DNA from: Candidatus Nanoarchaeia archaeon | Lineage (GTDB): Archaea > Nanobdellota > Nanobdellia > SCGC-AAA011-G17 > JACPNG01 | Direction of reading: 5' to 3' | Length of the DNA stretch: 64,000 bases | NCBI GenBank assembly: GCA_028714095.1 | Contig: JAQTMY010000001.1 | Location: 121,787 to 185,786, forward strand | Shown: positions 35,509 to 43,937 of the stretch, piece by piece | How positions within the stretch are numbered: position 1 is the stretch's first letter | Layout: each line of letters starts with the position of its first letter | Notes under the pieces: model-generated | Told to the model about the DNA's origin: nothing | Seen by the model: the letters and a program-made list of their open reading frames with translations, nothing else | The model's database searches: none | Program-made: the position numbers and the translations under genes

Positions 35509-36456
35509 CTAAACAGCACAAATATTATTTATTTTCTCTTCTTCTTCATAAGGGATGAGCGGTCTGATTTTTTCTTCAGTATATGGGTTATTTTGGTTTA
35601 TAGGAACTTGCCATAATGGAATTGTCCAATCTGGCTTTGCCATAAATTCATCTAATGTTACCCACTGAACTTTAGAAGTATCCCAAAAATTAAGCCACAT
35701 ATCATTCCACTTCTTTAGGTATCCACCAATATAGGTATGAGAGACAGGAGTTACTCTTGGATATTGCCCAAACCTAGCTTTTTCTTTGTCGGTTAATGGT
35801 TCTATAGCCCTCATCAGTTCCTCTTCCATGTCTTGGGGGGTTCCTGCTCTTTCATAAAAAGAATAATCGCATAAACTTCCATACTCAAAAGGTACTAATG
35901 GAATGTTTGAGATAGATAATATCTTGACAGTATAACCTTCTGGTTGATAAACAGTTGCTTTTGTTTCGGTTGTCCCTCTTGCAGTAACATAAGGTATTCC
36001 AAGCTCTTCAGCAACCTTTATCGTGTTCATATCAGAAGCCATATAACGCGATGAAATTATTCTAGGTCTGACATCAGTGCAGTTTTCAATTCCATTAAGC
36101 ATTTCAATAATTCTTGATTTCTGCTCTTCATAAGGAATATTCCAAAAAGGAAGTCCAACATTAGATGCAACTATTTCTATATTTCCATAGCTTAAACTTT
36201 TTTTAATGTCTTCACAATTAGCATTGACAAATTCAGGAGTAACCATTAAAAGCCCTGAAATATTTCTTTCTTTCATCTGGCTAATCATCTCCAGCAAGCC
36301 GGTGGGTTTATCAGTCGACTCTATAAGAATCATTATTCCTTGGGATTTGGGTATCCGTCGATTGACTAAAATAAATGAAGAAATAATAATCCCTCCAAGA
36401 ATGATGAGAACTATAAGGATTATAATTAACCTATGGCTTATTTTATGATTTTTCAT
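35509..36456 (-). CDS. Polysaccharide-deacetylase-like membrane protein
   Basis: A 315-residue protein with an N-terminal membrane helix (residues 10-32) and an extracellular domain with the layout of NodB-type deacetylases (IMILIESTDKPTGLLEMISQ; IIEMLNGIENCTDVRPRIIS). The usual metal ligands, an Asp-Asp pair and H-x3-5-H, are not visible: the expected His region reads VASNVGLPFW. It may be inactive, use other residues or bind glycans. Its start overlaps the UPF0251 regulator gene by four bases. Confidence 0.6.
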   Translation of the reverse strand: MKNHKISHRLIIILIVLIILGGIIISSFILVNRRIPKSQGIMILIESTDKPTGLLEMISQMKERNISGLLMVTPEFVNANCEDIKKSLSYGNIEIVASNVGLPFWNIPYEEQKSRIIEMLNGIENCTDVRPRIISSRYMASDMNTIKVAEELGIPYVTARGTTETKATVYQPEGYTVKILSISNIPLVPFEYGSLCDYSFYERAGTPQDMEEELMRAIEPLTDKEKARFGQYPRVTPVSHTYIGGYLKKWNDMWLNFWDTSKVQWVTLDEFMAKPDWTIPLWQVPINQNNPYTEEKIRPLIPYEEEEKINNICAV

Positions 36457-36743
36457 AATTTATAATTCCCTCCTTCTATTCTTATAGCCTTCCCATTTAT
36501 TATTGCATCTGCAATCTTTTTCCTTGCAGCTAAAATCAGTCTGTGAAACGTCGGTTGGGAAATATTCATTTTTTTAGCACATTCTTCCTGTTCCAACCCT
36601 TCAAGGTCCTTAAGCCTTATTGATTCAAACTCATCTGCAGCAAGTACTATTTCTTTCAGATCTCTCAACGAAATACCTCTTGGTTTAAAATAGGTTATAT
36701 TTGGGCTAAATCTAATCCTTCTGCATAACCTTGGACGTACCAT
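36453..36743 (-). CDS. UPF0251 (DUF134) HTH regulator
   Basis: A 96-residue DNA-binding protein. RPRLCRRIRFSPNITYFKPRG at the N-terminus, EIVLAADEFESIRLKDLEGLE, then a sigma-70 region 4-like helix-turn-helix (EECAKKMNISQPTFHRLILAARKKIADAI) match UPF0251. Such proteins often sit beside metal-related or NifX-type genes, but none is here. A 16-base palindrome abuts the start codon, and the same palindrome precedes the DUF5320 gene. It leads an operon with the deacetylase-like gene. Confidence 0.85.
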   Translation of the reverse strand: MVRPRLCRRIRFSPNITYFKPRGISLRDLKEIVLAADEFESIRLKDLEGLEQEECAKKMNISQPTFHRLILAARKKIADAIINGKAIRIEGGNYKL

Positions 36744-36744
36744 A

Positions 36745-36760
36745 ATGAATACTTATTCAT
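36745..36760. promoter_or_regulatory. Operator palindrome, copy 1
   Basis: ATGAATACTTATTCAT: two 7-base arms (ATGAATA/TATTCAT) around CT, one base before the UPF0251 ATG (36743, minus strand). A TATA-like element (AAATTTAAATAG, about 36767-36778) lies just upstream, so binding here would cover the transcription start. The copy at 37063-37078 precedes the DUF5320 gene. Confidence 0.65.
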
Positions 36761-36797
36761 ATCCCTATTTAAATTTTACGAAAAAAGATTGGAAAAC

Positions 36798-37040
36798 TTA
36801 TTTCATTTCCTTTAATCTTTTTTCTATCTCTTGCTTTTCTAGGTCAATTTCCTTAAGGTCTGCTTCAAGAATCTTTTTTTCTTCTTCTTTGGTTAAGACT
36901 GCTGGGGCCCTAGATCTAGCTTTAAATCCTCTTCCAAAACCCCTAACGTATCTTCTTTGCATACCACATCCACAAGGGCCTAATCCTCTCCCTGTCAAAG
37001 AGCCTAATCCCTCAGGTCCTGTTCCATCTTGTCTCGGCAT
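36798..37040 (-). CDS. DUF5320 family protein
   Basis: An 80-residue protein with the diagnostic N-terminus MPRQDGTGPEGLGSLTGRGL, followed by a GPCGCGM cysteine pair, an Arg/Gly/Phe-rich stretch and a C-terminal coiled coil (KILEADLKEIDLEKQEIEKR). GGAGG lies nine bases before the ATG. DUF5320 genes often occur with UPF0251 and metal-cluster genes. The copy 2 operator upstream is shared with the UPF0251 gene, so the two are probably co-regulated. Confidence 0.75.
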   Translation of the reverse strand: MPRQDGTGPEGLGSLTGRGLGPCGCGMQRRYVRGFGRGFKARSRAPAVLTKEEEKKILEADLKEIDLEKQEIEKRLKEMK

Positions 37041-37062
37041 TTTGTTTTACCTCCATATCATT

Positions 37063-37078
37063 ATGAATATATATTCAT
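37063..37078. promoter_or_regulatory. Operator palindrome, copy 2
   Basis: ATGAATATATATTCAT, a perfect 16-base palindrome with the same arms (ATGAATA/TATTCAT) as copy 1. It lies between a TATA-like TTTAAATAG (about 37083-37092) and the start of the DUF5320 gene, overlapping the probable transcription start. Confidence 0.65.
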
Positions 37079-37233
37079 AACACTATTTAAACCTTTCGCT
37101 TAACCCCCCATTCTTTTTTGTTGAGGAAGTTCTATAATAAAACAGATTATTTAATATTCAAAACTTTAGAAATATTTAAAAACCTCCCTTCTTCATTTAA
37201 TCTGATAGTTGTACTACAAAAAAGAGGATAGTT

Positions 37234-40200
37234 ATGGTTCATAAGAGGTACATTAAAAAAGGTGGTAAAATCTATGGCCCCTATCTCTATAAATCAATAA
37301 GAGGGCCTGATGGAAAGGTAAAAAATATCTATCTTAGTAAACCAGAAGAAAACGTAGTACAACAAAAAAGTAATTTCCACCCAGAAGTTTTCTTTATCCT
37401 TTTGATATTCTTGCTTGGATTCTTTTTTCTTAAAACCTATACCGGATTTTCAATAATCCAGGAACCAATACAGCTTGAATCTTCTTCCTTAAGCTACACA
37501 ATAGACAAAAACATAGAAGGGGAAACCATAGATATTTTTTCAGCCTCTAACGGAGAAGATATTTCTCCAAGTAGTACAACAAAAAAAATAGAGATCAGGG
37601 GAGTAAAAAATACTCCTCCTGACCTTAAAATAAAATTAAGCAACCCAAAAGAAGATCTAATCAAGACAGAGGTAATTGCATTAAACAGGGAGATAGAACT
37701 TGAAAACGCAACAGTTTCATTAAAAACCTTTGGCAATGTAAATGCAATCTACCATTGTCCAGATTATAATTATAACAAAGAAACATGTGATGAATGGATA
37801 CAAACAGATATTCCATTTACTCAAAAAGGAGATGAGATAGAGTTTATTGTATATGGCTTTACCGCTTATGGAGGAGGACTTCCTTCGTCCTCAAATGTAA
37901 CAATCTGGGATTCTTCAGATCCGGAAAATGATACAATTACAATATACTCAGGAACAAACACATTCTTCTTTTCTAATTATACAAACTCAACAGGAGAACT
38001 AACAATAAACTTTACAAATTCATATTGCGAGATAAGTTTCAATTTAACAGGAACCTATGATACTCCAATAAAGATGGACTTTAACAATGCTTCATTGTTA
38101 TACGAATACAATAGAACATTTAACACAAAAGGTTCTTATGTATTTAATATAAGCTGTTCAGATACAGTCTATAGTGCAGAAGAGACAAATGATACCTTTG
38201 TAGTTTCTAATACCGCCCCAGTAATTACTCAAAATACCGGGGGCTTTATAACCCCGCCATGGGAATGCTATGAAAACTCAGTTTGCAATTACAATCTATC
38301 AGAAAACATAACAGATCCTGATACAAATGATTTATTAAACTATTCTTATGCAGCAGGAACAATATTAAGTTGTTTCAATATTGATTTCGATACAGGAAAT
38401 ATGACATTAAATTGTAAAATAGAATCAGAAACGGGGAGTGTAGACACGATTCTTATTGTCTCTGATTCAGACTCAGCAACAGACTCAGCAACATTAAACA
38501 TAACAGTCTATCCGGTCAATGATACTCCGGTATTTACAACAATTGGGACTCAGGTATTAACAGAAGATGTTCTTTATTCTTACACAGTATCAGGTTCAGA
38601 TGAGGAAGATGATATATTTAGTTATGAAGACAACACAACTTTATTTGATATTAATACAGCAACAGGTCTAATCTCATTCACACCAACAAACGCAGAAGTG
38701 GGAGAACACTGGGTAAATATCTCAATAAATGATTCACTAGGATGTTATTCAGAAATTGTAAATTTCACAGTATTAAATGTAAATGATGCACCTATATTTG
38801 ATGTTATATGTGACAATCAGACATTGACAGAAGACATTCCATTTAACTGTACGATAAATGCTTCAGATCCTGATGAGAATGCATTAACTTTTTCAGTGAA
38901 TGAAACCTGGCTTTCAATTAACTCAACAGGATATATGAACCTAACTCCTTCAGATGAAAATGTTGGAGAACATTGGTTAAACATAAGTGTAAGTGATGCA
39001 TCCTTAATAGACTCAGCAATAATAAACTGGAGCATTATTAACGTAGAGGATCTTCCTGTAATTACAACTGCAGAAAACATTTCAGGTTATGAAAATATCA
39101 CATGGTATTATGATTTTAATGCAACAGATGGGGACTTAGATATTCCAGGCACTACAGAAATACTAACTTGGAATGCAAATGAAACCTTCCTTAATATTAA
39201 TTCATTGACTGGAATAGCTTCCTTTACCCCAAACACAACCCAGGTGGGGGAAAACTGGGTGAATATCTCAGTAAATGACAGCATTGGCAATATGGATTCT
39301 GTAATCATAAACATAACAATAAAATCAAATAACATTCCTGCATTTACTCCAAATTCAGAGTTCTTCTTGACAGAAGACATAGAATTTTATTTCAACTTTA
39401 CAGATAATGTGACAGATCCGGATAATGATATTTTATTTTTCTATTCAAATAATTCCTTGTTTGACATAAATGAAACCCTTGGAACGATAAACATTACATT
39501 AAATGATTCTGCAGTAGGGGAAAATTGGGTAAATATTTCAATAAAAGACACTCCAGGCTACTATGTTTCTGGAATAATAAACTTTACAGTTATTAATGTA
39601 AATGATAATCCAAACATAACCACGAGAGACAATGAAACAATATATGAAAATAACTTATTTTATTATCAGTTTAATGCAACAGACGAGGATTTGGAAATTC
39701 CAAGTACCTGGGAAAGTTTAACCTGGGAAGATGATACTTCACTATTTGATATAGATTCATCAACAGGTTTAGTTTCATTCACTCCGGAAAATGAATCTTT
39801 GGAAGGAAACTATTCAATAAACATAACAGTAAGGGACACAACAGGATTAACAGATGAGTGGATACTTAATCTAACAATCTTAAGAGTTAATGATAATCCA
39901 AATATAACATCTACAGATTCAATAACTGGGTATCAGGACTCACCAATAAGTTATGAGGTAAATGCAACAGACGAGGAAGAGGATCCAACAGGAATTAAAA
40001 ATGGAAGTTTAACCTTTAGAACAAACACAACCTGGGCAAATTTTGTTATAGATCCCACCACAGGAATTATTTCCTTCACTCCAAATTCCAGTCAGGTAGG
40101 AGAGAATTATTTGAATATTACAGTAAATGACACCCAGGGACTAGAAGGTTCCAGAATTGTAGTTGTAAATGTTTCAGATGTAAATGATCCAGTAACAGTT

Positions 40201-41541
40201 ACATTAGGAACCCCAGGCTCAAACAGAGCAGACATTATAGAAAATAATTCCCAGACCTTTACAATTTATGTAAACGATCCAGATACAGGACAAATCCTGA
40301 CATATAACTGGTACCTAGATTTAGTATTAAACTCAACAGTTTCAACAGCAACGCAGTCAAATGCATTTACATTCTATGCAAATTATACAGATGAAGGAGA
40401 GCATAATATGTCTGTAGTCGTTTCAGATGGAGTGTACGAAGCAACTTATTATTGGAATCTTACTATAAATAATACAAATGCTCCTCCTGAGTTTTACAAG
40501 GACATAGAAAATATCTCATTCAATCAGGATACTAGTTATAGTTTACTGGATTTAGATAATAATTTCCTTGACTATGACTCAGAAGATTCAAGATATAATC
40601 AGACAATGAACTTTAGTTTCATAAGATACAATGAAACATTATCAGAGATAAATGGTACATCTAATACAGACATAAATATAAGCATAAGTAACAATACAAA
40701 TATAGTCACAATAACCCCAAGATCAAGCTGGACAGGCTATGAGATATTGGAATTTTTCCTTATAGACGAAGAATTTGAGGCAGTAAGTAATAACTTCAGT
40801 ATAAACATAACACCTGCAGAACTCCCAGTAGTTGAAGTCCCTGGTGGCGGTGGAGGCGGCGGGGGCGGAGGTGGAGCAACCCAATACACAACAATAGATA
40901 TTTTGCATCCGGGAGATGTATCCTTATACTCAGGAGAAAAAATAATTACTCCAATAATTGTAAGGAATTCAGGAACAACAATTTTATCAAACATAAAATT
41001 AGAGGCAAAAGCTTCAACTTCAGATTTAATACTTAACCTTGATAAAATAGATATACCTTCATTAGCTCCAGGTAAAGAAGAAGAGGTAAATCTTGAAATA
41101 ATAACTGGAGCAGACACAAAAGAAGGGAAGAGGGATATAACGGTAAGTGCAGTGGTTGGCAGTCCTTCAGTAACAGATTCAATAAAATTCTTTGTAAACT
41201 TATTGGAATTTGGAATAGAAGACAAGCAATTGGTAAAGGAAAAACTAAAATATCTTAAGGATATGATTAATGAAAATCCAGAATGTTTAGAGCTAACCGA
41301 ATTTATGGACAAAGCAGAAACAGAGATGGCAACAGGAAGATTCTCCCAGGCATTGGAATTAACAAGACTAGGTATGCAGGGCTGCAAGGATTTGGTAGCT
41401 TCCTTAAAAGAACAGGAAAAACAAAAACCATCTTCATTGTCAGGAGAAAATCTCCCATTGTTCCTTCTTGAGATAGTTGCATTAATAATTGTTCTCTTGA
41501 TAGGCTACAGACTTTATAAGAGGAGGATTTCTCATAAATGA
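37234..41541 (+). CDS. Giant cadherin-like surface protein
   Basis: A 1435-residue surface protein. The cytoplasmic N-terminus (MVHKRYIKKGGKIYGPYLYK) is followed by a membrane helix (about residues 49-68) and a Cys-pair domain (about 135-215) shared with the fibre protein. Roughly ten tandem cadherin/Ig-like units run from about 225 to 1190, marked by VNDxPxITT and WVNISVNDS blocks. A Gly linker with 11 Gly (about 1207-1217), a CARDB-like domain (DILHPGDVSLYSGEKIITPI), a helical segment, a C-terminal membrane helix (about 1410-1427) and a basic tail complete it. Its stop overlaps the HerA-like ATPase start. Confidence 0.75.
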   Translation: MVHKRYIKKGGKIYGPYLYKSIRGPDGKVKNIYLSKPEENVVQQKSNFHPEVFFILLIFLLGFFFLKTYTGFSIIQEPIQLESSSLSYTIDKNIEGETIDIFSASNGEDISPSSTTKKIEIRGVKNTPPDLKIKLSNPKEDLIKTEVIALNREIELENATVSLKTFGNVNAIYHCPDYNYNKETCDEWIQTDIPFTQKGDEIEFIVYGFTAYGGGLPSSSNVTIWDSSDPENDTITIYSGTNTFFFSNYTNSTGELTINFTNSYCEISFNLTGTYDTPIKMDFNNASLLYEYNRTFNTKGSYVFNISCSDTVYSAEETNDTFVVSNTAPVITQNTGGFITPPWECYENSVCNYNLSENITDPDTNDLLNYSYAAGTILSCFNIDFDTGNMTLNCKIESETGSVDTILIVSDSDSATDSATLNITVYPVNDTPVFTTIGTQVLTEDVLYSYTVSGSDEEDDIFSYEDNTTLFDINTATGLISFTPTNAEVGEHWVNISINDSLGCYSEIVNFTVLNVNDAPIFDVICDNQTLTEDIPFNCTINASDPDENALTFSVNETWLSINSTGYMNLTPSDENVGEHWLNISVSDASLIDSAIINWSIINVEDLPVITTAENISGYENITWYYDFNATDGDLDIPGTTEILTWNANETFLNINSLTGIASFTPNTTQVGENWVNISVNDSIGNMDSVIINITIKSNNIPAFTPNSEFFLTEDIEFYFNFTDNVTDPDNDILFFYSNNSLFDINETLGTINITLNDSAVGENWVNISIKDTPGYYVSGIINFTVINVNDNPNITTRDNETIYENNLFYYQFNATDEDLEIPSTWESLTWEDDTSLFDIDSSTGLVSFTPENESLEGNYSINITVRDTTGLTDEWILNLTILRVNDNPNITSTDSITGYQDSPISYEVNATDEEEDPTGIKNGSLTFRTNTTWANFVIDPTTGIISFTPNSSQVGENYLNITVNDTQGLEGSRIVVVNVSDVNDPVTVTLGTPGSNRADIIENNSQTFTIYVNDPDTGQILTYNWYLDLVLNSTVSTATQSNAFTFYANYTDEGEHNMSVVVSDGVYEATYYWNLTINNTNAPPEFYKDIENISFNQDTSYSLLDLDNNFLDYDSEDSRYNQTMNFSFIRYNETLSEINGTSNTDINISISNNTNIVTITPRSSWTGYEILEFFLIDEEFEAVSNNFSINITPAELPVVEVPGGGGGGGGGGGATQYTTIDILHPGDVSLYSGEKIITPIIVRNSGTTILSNIKLEAKASTSDLILNLDKIDIPSLAPGKEEEVNLEIITGADTKEGKRDITVSAVVGSPSVTDSIKFFVNLLEFGIEDKQLVKEKLKYLKDMINENPECLELTEFMDKAETEMATGRFSQALELTRLGMQGCKDLVASLKEQEKQKPSSLSGENLPLFLLEIVALIIVLLIGYRLYKRRISHK

Positions 41542-42857
41542 CCCAGGACATTATAATAGGGAGGACTGAATCAGAAATAAAAGAACTGGGAAAAAAAGCA
41601 ACAATCTCAATCGGAAAACAATATGTAAAAATGGGGGAGATAACTTCATTGTCAAATAATGTTTATCTTGATGTAAATAATGCCCACACAATTTTAATTT
41701 CTGGAAAAAGAGGTTCAGGAAAATCTTTTACTCTTGGGGTTATTGCAGAAGAAATATCAAATTTACCTCCTGAAATAAAAGAGAGACTTTCTGTCTTGAT
41801 ATTTGACACAATGGGGATATTCTGGACAATGAAATATCCAAACCAAAAAGAAGAGGATTTGTTAAAAAAATGGAACATATCTCCAAGAGGTTTAAATGTA
41901 GATATTTACACTCCAAAAGGTTACTTCAATGAATACATAGACAAGGGAATTCCAACAGATTATTCATTTGCATTAAAGCCCTCTGAACTTACAGCAGGAG
42001 ATTGGTGCAATGTCTTTAATGTAGAAATTACATCTGTGATTGGAGTCCTTATTGAAAGAATTATTGAGCAACTTAAAGATTTAGAAAAAGAATATTCAAT
42101 CGAAGATATTATTTCTAACATACAATCAGACAAGCGTTCAGACCAGACTGCAAGAGACGCAGCAGAAAACAGGTTTAGGGCAGCACTAACTTGGGGGTTA
42201 TTTGACAAAGATAGTGTCCCAATAAAAAAAATAGTTGGAAAAGGAAAGGTTTCTATTATAGATATTTCCTGTTACAAAGAAATTTCAGGAAGCTGGGGTA
42301 TTAAGTCTTTAGTTATTGGTTTAATATCAAAAAAACTTCTTGAAGAAAGAATGACCTTCAGGAAAGAAGAGGAACTTGCAGATATCCAGACAAGATCAAA
42401 ATTATTTGAAGAAGAAAGAAAACTGGAGATGCCTTTAGTCTGGGTTTTAATTGATGAAGCCCATGAATTTTTACCTAGAAGAGGAAAAACTCCTGCAACA
42501 GATTCATTAGTTCAGTTAATAAGAGAGGGCAGACAGCCAGGAATCTCAATGATACTTGCAACACAGCAGCCAGGAGAAATCCATAAGGATGTTATAACTC
42601 AGGCAGATATTGTAATCAGTCACAGATTAACAGCAAAACCAGACATTGAAGCTTTGAATTCTATGATGCAGTCCTACTTAATTTCAGATCTGCAGAAAAG
42701 TCTCAATAATCTGCCAAGATTAGCAGGTTCAGCCATATTACTTGATGATAATTCAGAAAGATTATATCCCATAAGGATAAGACCAAGATTTACATGGCAT
42801 GGTGGAGAAGCGCCTCACGCAATAAAAACAAAGAAACCATTTGGTTTTGAGGTTTAG
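41538..42857 (+). CDS. HerA-like ATPase (DUF87)
   Basis: A 439-residue ATPase of the HerA/FtsK-related group (DUF87). Walker A is ISGKRGSGKSFT (about residues 54-65); Walker B is WVLIDEAHEFLPRRG (about 302-316), followed by an SMILATQQPGEI sensor block and an HRLTAKPDIEALNS segment. HerA enzymes pump DNA or, in related groups, remodel proteins. The NurA nuclease normally paired with HerA is not next to it. Its start overlaps the stop of the giant surface protein, so the two are translated together. Confidence 0.85.
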   Translation: MTQDIIIGRTESEIKELGKKATISIGKQYVKMGEITSLSNNVYLDVNNAHTILISGKRGSGKSFTLGVIAEEISNLPPEIKERLSVLIFDTMGIFWTMKYPNQKEEDLLKKWNISPRGLNVDIYTPKGYFNEYIDKGIPTDYSFALKPSELTAGDWCNVFNVEITSVIGVLIERIIEQLKDLEKEYSIEDIISNIQSDKRSDQTARDAAENRFRAALTWGLFDKDSVPIKKIVGKGKVSIIDISCYKEISGSWGIKSLVIGLISKKLLEERMTFRKEEELADIQTRSKLFEEERKLEMPLVWVLIDEAHEFLPRRGKTPATDSLVQLIREGRQPGISMILATQQPGEIHKDVITQADIVISHRLTAKPDIEALNSMMQSYLISDLQKSLNNLPRLAGSAILLDDNSERLYPIRIRPRFTWHGGEAPHAIKTKKPFGFEV

Positions 42858-43001
42858 ATATCTTAAACAAATAAAAAAATTACTGACTAGCAGGTTATAT
42901 CACTTTTTCAGATTTGATCTGCACTAATTTTAAAGTTAGAAAGTCAATAAACCCCAAAATTCAAAGTTTTCGTTTATATGTTATTATGTGCAATATTACT
43001 C

Positions 43002-43755
43002 GGCACCGAATTTATAATAAAGTTTATATTTAACTAATAGTTTCATATTATTATGACCAAAGAACACAGCGAATTAGTTAAAGAACATTTCGAAATGAAA
43101 TATAATGATTATGATAAACTAATTCAAAATTTAATTCCCAAATACACAGAAATGCATAATTTGGTTGTCGAGCTTGTTGATTTTCCCAAAGAGAATAAAT
43201 TATCCATTCTTGATTTGGGTGTTGGAACTGGGCAGACCGCATTATCATTGCTTCAAAAATTCCCAAACGCTATTTTAGATGGAATTGATATTTCTCCAAA
43301 GATGATTGAACAAGCGAAAATAAGATTAAAAAATTTCTTAAATAGAATTACTTTTTCTGAACAAGATATCAAAGATTTGCAGATTTCTAGATCATACGAT
43401 GCTTGTGTCGCAGTTCTTTCAATTCATCATCTCAATGAAAAACAAAAACCAGAATTATTTAGAAAAATCTTTGATAATCTTAATGAAAATGGTGTTTTTG
43501 CGATTGGAGATATTATTAAATTTGATTCAGAAAAAGTAACAAAAGAAAAAGAAGAAGAATGGAGAAATTTTTTAATAAAAAATCTTGGAGAAAAAGAAGG
43601 GCAATATTGGTTTGAAAATTATCAAGAAGAAGACTTGCCCAGTTCTGTTTCTAATCAACTCGAATGGCTGAGACAAGCTGGATTTAAAGAAGTTAAGTGT
43701 ATTTGGGAACATATGAATTATGCTGTGTTCTTTGGCAGAAAGTAAATTCGGTGCC
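43002..43755. repeat. Cassette A inverted-repeat boundaries
   Basis: The methyltransferase gene 43053-43745 is bounded by a perfect 13-base inverted repeat: GGCACCGAATTTA at 43002-43014 and TAAATTCGGTGCC at 43743-43755. The right arm overlaps the stop codon. Outside it, further similarity is weak (CACATAA...TAAAC). This is the first of several neighbouring genes with boundaries of this kind. Confidence 0.8.
43053..43745 (+). CDS. SAM-dependent methyltransferase (cassette A)
   Basis: A 230-residue class I methyltransferase. Motif I is ILDLGVGTGQTALSLL (residues about 52-67), motif II LDGIDISPKMIEQAK, a motif IV-like DACVAVLSIHHL, and NGVFAIGDII at motif VI. The C-terminal part includes WLRQAGFKEVKCIWEHMNYAVFF, common in small-molecule methyltransferases. 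The substrate is unknown. It is the only gene in its inverted-repeat-bounded unit. Confidence 0.82.
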   Translation: MTKEHSELVKEHFEMKYNDYDKLIQNLIPKYTEMHNLVVELVDFPKENKLSILDLGVGTGQTALSLLQKFPNAILDGIDISPKMIEQAKIRLKNFLNRITFSEQDIKDLQISRSYDACVAVLSIHHLNEKQKPELFRKIFDNLNENGVFAIGDIIKFDSEKVTKEKEEEWRNFLIKNLGEKEGQYWFENYQEEDLPSSVSNQLEWLRQAGFKEVKCIWEHMNYAVFFGRK

Positions 43756-43817
43756 TGCGTCATACTGTGCCTACGCTTCGCTTCAGCATTTTTTCTTGCA
43801 GAAAAAACACATAACAT

Positions 43818-43930
43818 TGATTAAACAAAATTCTGTCTTCATTAGGCTTAAAAAACCAAAAAACTTGACAGAACTCTGCGGATTAAAAACAATCCTTGCC
43901 TCACTTCGTTCGGTCGTTTAACATCGATTA
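43818..43930 (+). other. Type I structured linker, A-B
   Basis: Non-coding linker between convergent genes A and B. A stem TTCTGTC (43831-43837) with GACAGAA (43867-43873) encloses a conserved TTCATTAG loop region. A second hairpin, GGATT/AATCC (43880-43895), and CGGTCGTTTAACA follow. The same order occurs at 45156-45270 with different stem sequences. The stretch between gene stops (43746-44001) holds no credible gene. Confidence 0.7.
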
Positions 43931-43937
43931 GTTTCAA

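Noticed and set aside
40737..41387. 216-residue minus-strand frame opposite the giant surface gene
   Set aside because: Low-complexity shadow of the plus-strand repeats and Gly linker; it has a Pro run opposite the Gly run and no start context.
42858..43001. Type II-like linker upstream of unit A
   Set aside because: An AAAATTCAAAGTTTT stretch and CACATAA are suggestive, but no CGTTGCACT or clear stem is present, so it was not called.
43002..43755. Insertion sequence carrying the methyltransferase
   Set aside because: No transposase and no target duplication seen. The inverted repeats are not shared with the other units.
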